Position numbers and translations under genes: made by a program | Shown: piece by piece, positions 23,694-36,420 of the stretch | How the letters are laid out: every line of letters begins with the position of its first letter | Position numbering within the stretch: position 1 is the first letter of the stretch | Assembly (NCBI GenBank): GCA_025200525.1 | Contig: CM045768.1 | Coordinates: 44,735,022-44,799,021 of the forward strand | From: Camellia lanceoleosa | Lineage: Eukaryota; Streptophyta; Magnoliopsida; Ericales; Theaceae | DNA length: 64,000 bases | Direction: 5' to 3' | Notes under the pieces: model-generated | Seen by the model: the letters and a program-made list of their open reading frames with translations, nothing else | The model's database searches: none | What the model was told of the DNA's origin: nothing

Positions 23694-23935
23694 TTTGGCT
23701 TGGTTTGGGAAGTTGGCTATTTTATTGGGCTATTTGACTTTTTCGCTATTTGTCTAGCTCAAAAAATTGTGTTTAAGAAGTTGGTTAGTTGTTTTTTGTA
23801 ATTGATTTCATGGTTATAGGAGAAAAAGTAAAATGATTATTGGTTAAATGTGATATTTTGTCTTATTGACTATTTTAGCCTATTTTGTCTTTTTATGGAC
23901 TATTTTAACCCAACCCTTTTCTCAAATAAGGCCTT
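23694..23935. mobile_element. possible hAT-like MITE
   Basis: Left end GGCTTGGTTTGGGAA and right end complementary to GGCCTTATTTGAGAA; inner TTGGCTATTTTATTGGG mirrors GGACTATTTTAACCCAA. The target duplication was not found. Confidence 0.45.
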
Positions 23936-23998
23936 TAACTCATTCAGTCTTTGGCTGTATCAAGATCAGTTCATAACTTGATAATGTAATAACTTCAA

Positions 23999-24125
23999 TG
24001 ATAGATGGGTCGGACTGATCCACACCTCCAACGGGCCTGCTGGCCTTTGTGTCCTCAAAGCGTGCTTGTGAAAAGGTCCAAAAGGGGACATGATCCTTCG
24101 ACGGACACTCCAACGATCAAGTTAG
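23999..24125 (-). mobile_element. LTR-C, U5 end (3' LTR of element C, part 1 of 3)
   Basis: Minus-strand LTR end reading ...CCATCTATCA. It contains AACTTGATCGTTGGAG, the block also present in the 12092 solo LTR. Removing the LTR-A insertion joins this directly to 27611. The left flank TTCAA (23994-23998) is the candidate target duplication. Confidence 0.75.
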
Positions 24126-27094
24126 TGTGGGCTTGCCTTTTTCTGCGCCCCCGCTTTTCAGAAAAGGGTTTGAAAAGAAAGGCCCTCACAGTTCAGACTC
24201 TACCTGTGGTTCTGAATCTAATCTCACAAGTGCAATGTGAGACTGATAAACACCAAAGAGTCCAATCTGGCAAATCGTTTTGGAAAATCAGATTTTGAAT
24301 CAAATAATGCCAAAATTAGATTGCTTTGTCAGATTACAGAGTCACCACTTAAATATTTTATTTTTGAAAAAATTTAGGAAACCCTGACTCGTGCCAAAGG
24401 CCACGTGTCCATCATCACCAAAGTTGTGTCGGCTTGGGAACTTGGGTACGAGGGGGGAAGGTCATGAAATGAGCATCTCTGCTTGCCTGATCAAAAGATC
24501 GGCCTCTACTAATCATAATATGTTCTTTTATAAACATTATGTATTCTTATTCTGGTTATTAAACTAACTTTACTATGTGACGCACACAAGCAAGTATAGA
24601 CTAAAATCGCAAGAATTTGAACAATTCAACTCATGTTTGTTTTCGAAAATGATTTGAATTTGCCACCCTTAAGTGGGCTGGGAAATGCGGATTTGCTACC
24701 TCAAGTGGGCTTAAAACATGATTTCGTTACTTTGCAAAGTGGGCTTAAAACACACATTTGATGAATTGTTCCAATTCAAACAACACGTCTTCATTCACAG
24801 GCATTCATGTAGTTTAACATTTAAGCATATAGTCTCATGGCAAGCATGCGAAACATGGTAATATGGCAATCACACTCATGCAAGCATGCTAAAGTGTAAA
24901 AGCTCATCGAGTACTGTAAGCCAAAACAAAAGCTAGTTAGAAACAATGCATGATCCTGACTATACAAGATGCCTAATACAACACATGCAACATGAAATTA
25001 ATAAGCTCGGCTACTAATATGGCATTTGCAACACTTTTATAGCATGCTTTGAAACACGTATTCAAAGAAGTATTGAATTGACAATGCAGTTTGAATGATG
25101 TGCCGAGCCTTGGTACATGCAAGACAAATGAATGATGCAAACATGCAAGCATAGGATATGCTAATCGAAAATGATCCATAATCTAACCATCGAAAGCGAT
25201 TAAATAAAAGGGAGAAAGACGTGGGGTTGGAAGACATACACATACGTACGCACACTTATTACAATATCATGCCCTCGCAAAGGAGGGTCCGAATGAATAA
25301 GAGCTAAGTTAACTAGCTACGCTAATTAAGTTAAGCTATTACAACACAATTAATTAACTATTCTAAACTAATTAATTATAACAAACCAAATTAAGCTAAT
25401 TAATTACAACATTTGTATGAATGAATTAGTTACGACTAACTAATTAAACAAAGCAAGTAAATGGCCTCGAGGGCAAGGGACGCATGTATGCTCGGATGGT
25501 TTTCTCCCGAAAATCCACCGCCTTGCTATCGGACACCTCTGTTTGCACTTGCTTGAACACCAATAGTGCTGCCAACTTCCAGAACATCTCTGCTCCAACT
25601 CAAGAACATACTTGTGCAAAATTTCATTTTTGGCCGGTTGGCTACCAATGGTGGCTATCGGCTAACATTGGTAGCCGGTCGGCCGCTACTGGTGGTCGGC
25701 CGGCCACCCCTTTCTTGAACTTCCTTTTTTTCTGTAACAGAGAGTAAACAGAGGCAAAACAGTGTATTCTCAAGGAGTGTATGTACTGCTACCCTCCTTA
25801 TCATCACACAAGCTCAAAGGAGTGTAGCTTTTAGTTCTCAAGCCATCAACCAAGCATTTTCATGCATGATAGCCAAAGAACCAAGCTTGTACAAGCTTAA
25901 TGAGTGCAAAACATGACTCAACAAAACCACTACCCTATCATGCATGATCAAGGGTGATGGTGACCAAGAAAAGTGGTACGTTTTATCACTTTGAGTATGA
26001 AATATCCCATTTTTCTCATGTTCGAATTAACGTCCGATCTGAACACATGCAATGCAACATGAAAGATGTTTATCTTGCATCTTTTACTTGTCCAATTTTA
26101 TTTACTCATTTTAGATTACCAATCCATTCTTTAATTGATTAGTCCAAAAGTGAGTGTCATCTAATTGAAAGTAGGCTTAAACCGCAAGTGCCTTGAGCAA
26201 GAAAGAGTCCTCATGCCGTTGGTTAGTAGAAACTCTCAAAAGAGGATTAAAACCATTAAGCACAAGTGTCTCAATTTTACACTCAAGCCAACAAAGGGTT
26301 CAAAGTCATTTTCAAAATAAGTGAAAGAGTGAAGAATAGAGGGAGATTGCAGAGATTTCAATGCTGAAATGGAGTGCAAAAAGACACTAAAACATGCAAG
26401 TAACTCATATAATTCATGTTTGAAAGCCTAAAACATTAAGCTAGTGAAGCCATTTGCACTATAACTATGCAAAACAAGACTCATATGACCAAAGCAGCCC
26501 AAAATAGAGCTAAAATAGTTCAAATCAGAAGCAAAAATATGCTGGAATAAGCTAAGTTAAGCTACAAAAACATGCTACCATGTAAAGCTAACTAGGCATG
26601 CAAGTAAGGCACAAGGAGGGGAGGCTAACCTCTCCAATGTTGGACTTCAAAACATATTTTCTACCATTGAAATAACTCTGAATTTCAGTAATTTAAAGGC
26701 CCAAAAAGTTTGATTTGAGAGCCTTAAAAGATGGCACAAAAGGCTTCACAATTAGGCAACAAGAAGAGTGGACTACCACTTTACACAAAATGACCTTAAA
26801 CCATCATGTTAAAGATAAAAAATCAGAGTTTTTTTGTAGTTGAAAACTAGGCCAAAAATAGTATAAAAAGATGGTAAAACAAGTAGTTAAAACAAAGCCT
26901 ATAAGGTAAGTCTTATACCTCTTGAAGTACAGCACAAAACAACAACAATTTCAGGCTCAAACCTCCTTCCAAATGCTCAAACTAGGCTTCAAGGGACCTC
27001 AGCTCTGAGGTGGTCAAGTTTGGTTAGGGGTTAGTGTGCAAAGGTGTAGAAAAAACTAACTACCAAGCACAAAACAAGAAGAAAGAGAGAATTC

Positions 27095-27135
<41 letters not shown>

Positions 27136-27610
27136 TTTTGATCCAAAATGTCTAACCCTCCAAAATGGGGGAGAACACTCCATATATATAGAAAATCAAG
27201 ATTCAAGCTTGTATTCATCCCTTCATACACGTGTATGGAGATGCACTTCAGTGATCAACAACTGGCACAACTGGCAAACAAATATTCGAAAGAGGAGAAA
27301 AATGGCCGTTGGCCATCACTAGTGGCCAATCGGCCATCAGTGTGGCCAACCGGCCACCACTGATGGCTGACAGGCACAAGCCATGGCCGATGGACTGTAG
27401 AGATGGCCGACAGGCCACCCTCTCCTCCAGACTTGGAACAATAAGCTCTTGGTCCACAACCAAGCACAAAATAGACAGGTTTAGAGGCTCAAAGACAAGG
27501 CACTCGGCCAAGATCTTCGGGCACTCAAAACGAACACGAGCATACAAAACCATCGAGTGTTCAAACATGACGTCCAAGTCTTGAGAACGGTCAAAAATGG
27601 AGTGTCTACA
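24126..27610 (-). mobile_element. solo LTR-A, 3485 bp, TSD GTTAG
   Basis: On the minus strand it begins TGTAGACACTCCATTTTTGACCG and ends near GGCAAGCCCACA. Perfect 5-bp duplications GTTAG flank it (24121-24125 and 27611-27615). Its start matches that of element D's LTR, and blocks such as GTGCCAAAGGCCACGTGTCC (about 24393) recur in reverse complement at 33570 and 51040, so it is the same lineage with 3-4 kb LTRs. A TATA-like TATATATA (near 27182-27190) and GGCC-rich clusters (25630-25715, 27300-27420) lie within, with a (GA)n tract at about 27097-27132. There is no internal domain. Open frames inside are not credible genes. Confidence 0.88.
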
Positions 27611-27997
27611 GTTAGGTTAGAGCAAATTGACTTGCGAGAGAGAGAGAGAGAGAGAAGCAAGGGGATAGAAAACTTAACCTCGACGTATCTTGAAAACTTC
27701 CTTATATCCTTTGCTCATTATTTTCTTGTCCCGTCCAAGCTCTCTTGTTGGCCGAAAGTCTATAGCTTAGTTGACATCGTTCATAGTGAGTCTGCTTCTT
27801 CCGGCGTGAAGAGGTTACCACATTTAATGCTACGAGGGCCTCATTAAATGGTTGATGTGTGGGTGCAATAACTTTGCAATATCTTTGTTTGCTTACGTGG
27901 CTAGGCCTCTGCTTGACAAGTGTTTGAATGCTATTGGTCTTGGCCTAGCATTGATTTCTCAGAGATATTGGGCTTTAATATCTGGGCTGTGAGCTAG
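27611..27997 (-). mobile_element. LTR-C, middle part (2 of 3)
   Basis: Continuation of the element C LTR between the insertions of solo LTR-A and solo LTR-B. A TATA-like GGATATAAGG lies on the minus strand near 27698-27712. It starts with one copy of LTR-A's target duplication and ends with GCTAG, the duplication of LTR-B. Confidence 0.7.
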
Positions 27998-29310
27998 TGT
28001 AGCTCGACTTTTTCGCGCCTCCTTTCGGAAGATGAATAAGTCCTACAGTATCGGACTCTCGCAGTTCTGAATCCGATCTCATAAGTGCAATGTGAAATAG
28101 ATAAATACCAAAGAGTCTAAATCTTACAAATCTTTTGAAAAATCGATTTTGAATCAAATTACCAAAAATAGATTGCTTTGCTAGATACAGAGTCTCCACC
28201 TAAGTATTTTTGCAAAATCTAGGAAACTCATGACTCGTGCCAAAGGCCACGTGTCCGTCATCACCAATATTGTCTCGGCTCGGGAACTTAGGTACGAGAG
28301 TAGAAGCTCATGAATGAATTGAGCACCCCCGCTCGCCCGATCAAAGATTGACCTCTATTAATCATGATATGAATCTTATGTACATCATATGCTCTTGTTC
28401 TGATTATTAGGCTAGCATTACTAAGCGATGCGCACGCACACAAGTATAGACTAAATTGCAAGAATTGGAACAATTGATTCATGTTTGTTTTGAAAATGTA
28501 CCACTTGAAAAAGTGTTCGTATATAAACATTGCTCAAATTATTCCAATTCAAGTAACTAGCCTTCATCCACAAGCATTCAGGCAATTTATCATTTAAGCA
28601 ATTAGCTTCATGGCAAGCATGCTAGACATGGCAACATCAACATTCAATGCAATATGCTAAAGCCAGTAAAGGCTCATCTAATACTCTTAGCCAAAATAGA
28701 TGATAAAGTTAGAAAGATGCATGATTCTAACTATGCGATATGCAATCTAAATAGGCTCGGCTACTTAACATGGCATATGAATCAATTAAATAGCATGCGG
28801 TCTAAGCACGTATTCAAAAAAGTATTAAATAACAATGCAAGTTAGAATGATGAACCGAGCCTCGGTGCATGCAATACAAGTGGATGCAAACATGGAATAT
28901 GCTAAACAAAACATGATGTCTTAAACTAACCATTATAAGTTAGTAAATAAAAGGGTGAAAGACATGGGGTTGGAAGACATACACATTATTACATTGCGCT
29001 CTCACGAAGGAGAGTCCGAATAAACTAAGCTAATTAACTAACAAATTAAAATTAAGCTGATTATTACAAAACAAGTGAATAAATAGCTAAACTACTTAAC
29101 TAATTATTATAACAAATGAATTAACTAATCTAGCTAACTAAAATAATTAAAACAACTAGTTAACTAACTGATTAATTACAACACTTTGTAAGATTAACTA
29201 GCTACAACTAATTAATTACAACAAATATCTAAACTAAATATTTAAGCTAAACAGGCTCGATATGCAAGGAATGCTCATACACGTGCTCGGTTTCTACCTG
29301 AAAAACCACT
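27998..29310 (-). mobile_element. solo LTR-B, part 1 of 2
   Basis: Aligns with LTR-A over its U5 half (compare 28070-29290 with 24210-25500). Starts on the plus strand at TGTAGCTCGAC, preceded by GCTAG (27993-27997). It is interrupted at 29310 by element D and resumes at 51464. Total reconstructed length is about 3.33 kb, close to LTR-A. Confidence 0.85.
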
Positions 29311-32300
29311 TGTAGACACCCCATTTTTGACCGACCTTAAGACTCAGACGTCACTGATTGAGCGCTCGGTGATGTTGTATATTGTGCTCGTTCAGAAGTC
29401 TTAGAGTCATGGCCGAGAGCCCTGTCTCCGGACTTCCGAACCTTCTTCTGTACCTTGTCTCGATTTGCGAACCAGACTCGGTTTTCTCTGTTTCTTTTCC
29501 TGAAGAGAGGGAGAGGTCCCGTAGACCATCTCTCAGTGGCCGTGGGCTGTATTTCGTGGCCGTAGGCCATTTTTTCCATTTCAGAGCCCGGTTCCCGATT
29601 TTCGGAGCCGTCAGGCCGTGTGCCTCGGTTCGGGACCGTCTAACCATCTCCGATTCCTCCGATTTTTGGCATACATCTTATTTACTCCCTTTTGAGGGAC
29701 ACTGAGGTCTAAGAGACCCACTTCGTGCCCGAATGCCACTTTCGGTGCTTAACGGCATGTTTTTGGGACCTCGAACTGCGTGTTTTGGCCTCCGAGCATT
29801 CGTTTTGCATCGGTTTTCATTCATTTTTGGCAGGTACCTCTGTTTCATCACTAGGAAGGTCACTGAAGGGTGGGAGGCCAGAAATTGTCTCAGCAACCAG
29901 TTATATTCCTCCGGCGCCCTCCGACGCCCGTTTTTCTCACTTCCGAGCCATTGTTGACCACCTTAGGGCCATTTTCTTCAACCCCAAACCACATATTTGT
30001 GTTATACACACATGGGAGGACCCTAAAAGTCTATGGCCGGCCAGTAATTCAAATTGAACCTTTTGAACCCTTCCTAAAAGTGGCCTATTCTCTCTCCTGT
30101 TTTAGAGTTGCCAATTTTAACCACAGGATTTTGTTGAGGACACATGGGAGGCCACCAATATGTGGTGGCCGGCCAGAAAATCAACTTTCCATTTTTGCCC
30201 TTGGCCGGCCGGCCATGGAGGGTGGCCGGCCGGCCACCTGCAACAAAAATAGCTGGTCGGCCAGCTTCCTCAAGGTGAGCACTTCACAGGTGTATACCTT
30301 TTTCTCCCAAAAGATCTGTATCCGGGGGGGACAGCTGTTGGAGGGAAGCTTGGCTCACTTTTTCCCTCCCTTTCTCCCCCCTTTTAGTCTATATAACCAG
30401 CTGCAAAAACCTATTTTAGAGGTTGAAAAAAATTGCTTAAGAGCTCTTGCATTGCCTCTCTCTCCATTTCTTATTTTCAAGCTCCAAAATCCCTAAGTCC
30501 TACCTCATTTCTTCATCACCACCAAGCACCACCACCACTACTCCATTTCCAGCAGTTTGGAGAGCTTTCCAGCACCTAAGAGGCACCATTTCTCAAGCCA
30601 AAAGGGAGCAAAAGTTTGGTCTTCAAGGGTAAGTTCACTTTTCCCCTTTTTTTAGCTCATTTTTGCACCATTTTTCTAGCCTATTTTCTTGCTGTTTTGA
30701 GCTCCGACAAAAACTGAAAAGGTTATTTTTTTGAGCTCATTTTCATGTTTGTTTAAGGGCTCAACCCTGTTTGAGACCCCCATTTGGTACTTGCTTCAAC
30801 ACCCCCTTGTATGCCATTATTTTGCATGGTATTTCTAGCCTATGTGTAATCTGTTTTTGAGCATGATATAAACTGTGAGTTGGTTTATTTTGAGTCCCTC
30901 TACAACATTGTAGAAGGGATCAACACTGTTGGGGGCCTGCATGTAGCACTTACCATTATACCCCTCTTTGGCCTCCATTTTTGCATGCTTTTTTAGGCTT
31001 ATCTAGCTTCTGTTTTCGGCCATGATCAGAACTTAAAATGGCCATATTTTGACCTTCTTGGCATATATCATTAAGGGTCTTTGGCTTTTTGATGTATATT
31101 TGGCGTACTTCATATAATACCCCTCTTTGGCCCCCATTTTTGCATGCTTTTTTAGGCTTATCTAGATTCTGTTTTCGGCCATGATCAGAACTGAAAATGG
31201 CCATATTTTGACCTTATTGGAATGTCTCATTAAGGGTCTTTGGTTGTTTGGTGAGTGCTTTGTATACCTCATGTTATAGCCTCTTGTTGGCCTTAATTTT
31301 GCATTGCATTTTGAGCATGTTTGCATACTGATTTGAGGCTTTTCATCTACTGTAAATGTTAATATTTTTAGTCCCTATTCAGTGTTTTAGAAGGGTATTT
31401 TTCCATTTGGGCTTTGCATCTATCACTTGCTTCATTGCCTCCCTTGCGGAGCTATTTTTGTATGCCATTTCAGCCCTACTTGTGATTGCTGTTTGGCCAT
31501 GTTTTGTACTGTAAAAATGTGGGTTTTGGGGCTGCCTTGCTTCTTCTTTTTCATGACATGTATCAATTATGCATGTATTGTATAGCTGTAAGCCATTTCG
31601 TGCACTTATCTTCGCATTTCAGGAGAGATTTCGTGCATCGGGTGTCATTTCGCCTCGTTTCGGGGCTGTTTTCCCCCCTTATTTTGCCACTGATTTTTGC
31701 ATGGTTGCATATCATATTCCATGTCTTTGCTATGTCTCATTAGAGTGGCATTTCGGTGCCCGATGGTCCGTTCTCGGTTTGCGTGCCCGCGGGCACGTAC
31801 TTCGATGTATCTTGTTTTCATCTGATGGCCTCTTATGTGAGTGTGGCCGAGGTCCGCTCGTGTTAGTATAAGTCCATATTGCATTGCGTATGCCATTTTC
31901 TCGATTTGCGTGCCCGTGTGCACGCATTTCGAGGCATCTCATTTTCATCTCATGGCCTCTTATGTGAGTGTGGCCGAGGTCCACTCGTGTTAGTATAAGT
32001 CCAATTTGCATTGCGTATGCCATTTCATGCCTTAGGATCATTTTCTCGATTTGCGTACACGTGCGCACGCATTTCGAGGCATCTCATTTTCATAGCATTG
32101 TGCATGCTAGGTCATATGTTAGTTGCATTCATGCATGTCATGCATATTGCATCATGTTCGGGATAGGAGTTAGCCCGGGCACAGGAAACTAGGCACGTTT
32201 CGTACTTCGAGCGACAGAACGGGTCTCAATTCCCAAGTTACCGATACTCCGGATTATCCATGATGGAGTTAGGTTTTGTTGTAGCATTCATATGCATTCA

Positions 32301-33848
32301 CCCTATATTGAGTTGTGCAATTCGGCTCCTCGGCCATCATGCATCGATATGCGTGATTGGTGGCACGAGGATCGAGGCATGCATATATTTGTGAAATACA
32401 TTGCTATGCCCATTTCCTGCTCTCTGTTGCAGCAAAATGAAGAATCAGCAACTTTTGGTCCGCACGCATTTAGGAACATTGCAAGCGAGAGGCTAATTGG
32501 GGCATCGATTGGATTCTGCATAAACAGCCAAACATGCATGATTTCATTATCCGGGAATGAGTCAAGGCGATCCAGCTTGCATGCGATTCTGATTTTCTTC
32601 TTTAATTTGTTAATTAATTAGGAATTTGTATATTATTATTTGTATTATTCTTTCATTTTGGGATCAGTATTATTCTTTCATTTGGGGATCAGTATTATTT
32701 ATTTGGACCCTCTGCGCGAGGGCATAATTGTAATAAGTGTGGGTGAGTGCGATGTATGTCTTCCAACCCCACGTCTTTCTTCCCTTTTATTTACCTGCTT
32801 ATGATGGTTAGATATAGGGCATATTTCAATCAGCATCTGATGTAATGACATGTTTGCATCATTCATCTATTTTGCATCAAGACTCGGCATCATACAAACT
32901 GCATTTGTATTTCAATTCCAAATTGAATACTTGGTAGCTGTAGTATTTCATATGCCATGTTTAGAATAACCGAGCCTGCTATAATTTGCATCTTTTCATG
33001 TGTTGCATTAGGCAATTCTGTGCATCTAGGATCATGCATGGATTTCTAATGAGCTTCTGTTTTGGCTTGGAGTACTCGGTGAGTTTTTATGCTTTAGCAT
33101 CCTTGCATGCGTGTGAGTGACTGCCATGAATAGCACGCTTACCATGAGGCTATGTGCTTATGTGATATAACTGCCTTGAATGCCTGTGGGTGGAGGTTGA
33201 GTTACTTGAATTGGGACAATTCATCAAATATTTGTTTTTTTAACCCACTAGATAGTGGCAAAACTATTGTTCTTCTAAGTCCACCTGAGGGTGGCAAAAT
33301 CTGCATTTTAAACCTACCTGCGGGTAGCAAACCATTTTCAAACAAACATGAAGTGTTTTGTTCCAATTCAGGCGATTCAGTCTATACTTGTATGCTGTGC
33401 GCATCACATAGTAAACCTAGGATAATAACCGGAATAAGAACTCACAATGTTTTCAAAATCAGATATCATGGTTAGTAGAGGCCGTTTTTTGGCCAAGGCG
33501 AAGTGCTCACGAAGTGACCTTCCCCAATCGTACCCAAGTTCCCGAGCCGAGGCAACTTTGGTGATGACGGACACGTGGCCTTTGGCACCGAGTCAGGGTT
33601 TCCTAAATTTACCATTTAAAAAACATTTAGGTGGCGACTCTGTATCTGGCAAAGCAGTCCATGTTTGGCACTTCTTTTCAAAAAAAAATCTGTTTTCAAA
33701 AACGATTTGTCAGATTTGGACTCTTTGGTTCAAGATTAAGAACCGTGACATTTGAGTCCTTCGAACTATAGTAGACCCAATATCGAACCAGAACCGGGGG
33801 GGGGGGGTTCGCACTCCTTTCCCCGGGATGCGTTCGGGGACGTCTACA
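29311..33848 (+). repeat. 5' LTR of element D, 4538 bp
   Basis: TG...CA-bounded. U3 contains a cluster of GGCCGG motifs (about 30036-30260) and a TATA box (30390-30396), so R plus U5 is about 3.4 kb. Internal direct duplications lie at 30945-31250 (two units of about 155 bp) and 31755-32095 (three units of about 110-130 bp). A run of about 12 G lies at 33797-33808. It aligns with 46814-51463 over its whole length, with long near-identical stretches and clustered small differences. Confidence 0.95.
30390..30396 (+). promoter_or_regulatory. TATA box of element D 5' LTR
   Basis: TATATAA, conserved at 47876-47882 in the 3' LTR. Transcription would start near 30420. Confidence 0.65.
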
Positions 33849-33853
33849 GTTTC

Positions 33854-33871
33854 TGGCGACTCCGCTGGGGA
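33854..33871 (+). promoter_or_regulatory. primer binding site, tRNA-Arg(ACG)
   Basis: TGGCGACTCCGCTGGGGA, five bases after the LTR end. It is the exact complement of the CCA-tailed 3' end of plant tRNA-Arg(ACG), as I recall that tRNA. It primes minus-strand DNA synthesis. Confidence 0.9.
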
Positions 33872-34532
33872 GTTAGAGAACTTGACTCGAACTCTTGATA
33901 TCTGGTTTTGACTACGCTTGTGTGTTTCTTTGCATTGCATTTGCATTGGTGCGCCTAGGACACCGTGTTTGCCATATGCCATTCGACGATTCTTGGGAGG
34001 CTTGTCTTGTTTAGTCATGACCATAAATTTGTCGGCTCTGGCTCTGACGGCATGGGAACACAAACCTCGGTTTCTGGGGCACCCTGACCATTCGACCTAG
34101 TGCATATTCGGATCCATAGTGACCATTCCAAACTAGGGCGGGTTGCTTACCCGTTTATAGGTTGTTTGAAGCGTTGTGCGTAGTGAACCCTAGTTCTGAC
34201 AAAATAAGGCAGGAAAACCCTACCCCAACATAGGGGTGTTTTAGCTCTCACTTATCTGCTATGTGCTTGTTAGAGTCGTCTCTCTGAGAATGTATGTATC
34301 GATTGAGTTTGGGCATCGAACTGCGGGCACGGTCGATATCGAGAATCGGTTGTCTGCGGATATCAGATTGATTGTGAGAAACGATGATCTGAGGGCGATG
34401 TCATGATTGAGGGCATGTATATCGGCTTATCAAGCGTGTGTTGTATGCCCAAGCGTGTGTTGTGTGTATTTAATTTAATTTGTTATCTTTGCGTTTATCT
34501 GGTTATTTATTTCCTTTTCGCTTTATTATCTT
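33872..34532 (+). other. untranslated leader of element D
   Basis: No credible reading frame. Ogre-type elements often have an extra ORF1 here; none is recognisable in this copy. Confidence 0.5.
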
Positions 34533-36420
34533 TTGCTAGGCGATTTTTATACGATTGCTTCGAACGATGATACTCCCCAAGCACTTTGGACACGGTGTGA
34601 CTCAATCGATCAGGATTTGGTTGCGGACATCGGTGTTCCCTTCGCTACCCATTATCGAGAAGAAGGCGAGGATCGCGATGTGTCGAGGCGAGGATTACTG
34701 GGGCGATCTACTTTAGCAACAAACAGTCGGACTGAGATTTCTATTTCTACTATAGAGATACACTTGCGATCATTCGATGGAGCGATAGAATACATCGCCG
34801 AGGATGGGCGATGATCGCCAAATGCACGGAGCATAAACGGCAGATGAGAGGATGCCATCCATGGCGAATTTGCTAAACAACAAGCGCGATCATGGCCCAG
34901 CGGTAGGCGATCACTAAGGCTACGGCCAGAATCGACATCTGCTTCACATCGAGCTCCTCCTCCACCGGTGCCTCCACTACGGCGAGGCATCTCTTGGTCG
35001 AGAATACCTGCCAAATCCTCGAATACCCTCCCGAACACCCAGAACACCCTACACAATGTCCAGAATATCCAAGAGGACACCAACTTTCCAACGGGGCTGG
35101 CTCCGCCCCCGCTTCTGCCGCAACTGTCCAAGAATCTTATACCCAACCACCCGAACTCTCCATTCGAGTTCGAGGTAGATCATACAGCTCTAAAACTGAG
35201 TAAGTTGGAGAAGCTTTTCAAGAAATCGCAGGGGGTGAAGGCCATCCCAGACATCGAAGATGGGTACATCGGCGTAAGTAACATTGCGAGACAGATTCAA
35301 GATGCCGCAGTTGATCGTTTTGATGGGTCAGGAGATCCTATGGTCCATCTGGTGTTCTCGGACATCTTGCGGCGATGGGCCTAACGACCACAAAAGCTTT
35401 CCTGTTTGGCCAAACTTTGTCGGATGTGGCGACCATTTGGTCTGCGAATTTAGAAGATGGCGTGAAAAGAAGTGGGATGAGATGGTTGAGGCCTTCGTTG
35501 CGATACTCGTACAATACCACGGTCGAGATTACAACACGTGATCTCGAAACAACGAAGCGAGAACAAAGGAGACTTTCTCGGACTTCGTAACTCGGTGGAG
35601 GCAAAGGCATCGATGATGACCTTGAGGCCTACAGACAAAGATCAAATCCGGATGATTGTGCGCAATCTCCAACCGAAGTTGATGTAGAGAATGATCGTAC
35701 TCCCCTTTCCCACCTTCTCAGACTTACACGAGATGGGGTTACAGATCAAGGATGCCATGAAATAAGGTCTGATCGACCAGGATAAGGAGCAACCCAGAAG
35801 GGCTTTCAATCAATAACAACTTGAGCGGCGGTATTGCAAATACAAAACTTGGGTCAGTATGGTCACCACCACTCCCCCTCCCCATCCAAGGCCAGCGGCA
35901 GCTGCACCCTTCTCCGGTGCCTCCGGAACTAATACCCAGACCACAAGATACCAGCCCAGAGGTCAAAGAACCTTTACACTCCTCTATATGCCCCTGTCCA
36001 AGGCTCTGGGGGTATTAATCAGGAAGAAGCATCTGACGCCCCTAGAACCGAGGCCACTACCAAATCCACTCCCTCCCTCTCATGACCCAACAAAATCTTT
36101 ACGCGTATCCTGCTACCAGCAACGGTTATGATGACACGCCGTTATTCTGATTGCGTCATGAGATCCAGATCTTATTGACAAGCGGTGATCGCGCCTCCGG
36201 AAAAACCCAACGTCACGACAAATCCTCTCCACCACATAACCAAGCCCTCCTCCCAGAATCAACTTCATCAAAGCGGGGTGCGTGTCTTGGGATCCTAGTA
36301 TCTATATCACCCCATCCCACCTACCCAAGCCGAGGTGATCCTTCTGTCTGCGACTTGTGCATAATGGACATCTCCACAACCCAATCTAAGCGGTGGTGGT
36401 GACCACGAAGATGGGACAAA
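34533..36420 (+). pseudogene. gag of element D, heavily frameshifted
   Basis: Fragments in all three plus frames follow one another as gag of Tat-lineage elements does. They run in order: an N-terminal piece (34533-34814), a Pro-rich linker with LPNTQNT and PPPLLPQLSK (from about 34994), KLSKLEKLFKKSQG...FDGSGDPMVHL (to 35384), LTTTKAFLFGQTLSDVATIWSANL (from 35375), a VEAFVAILVQYHGRDYNT piece (to 35541), a QPRGQRTFTLLYMPLSKALG-like Pro-rich tail (about 35946-36012), and a HEIQ/SPPHNQALLPES tail (about 36151-36290). The domain is clear, but at least six frame changes separate the pieces. Many breaks sit at CG dinucleotides (see findings). No functional capsid protein can be made. Confidence 0.75.

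Noticed and set aside
27148..27584. Overlapping frames on both strands in solo LTR-A
   Set aside because: They lie on the GGCC-rich palindromic module, which is open on both strands by composition.
29382..31871. Plus and minus open frames of 70-208 codons in LTR D
   Set aside because: They recur at the same place in the 3' LTR, overlap the promoter and R region, and show no domain; LTR sequence explains them.
34533..34814. 93-codon frame considered as the extra ORF1 of Ogre elements
   Set aside because: Too short, no recognised domain, and it fits better as the broken N-terminal part of gag.
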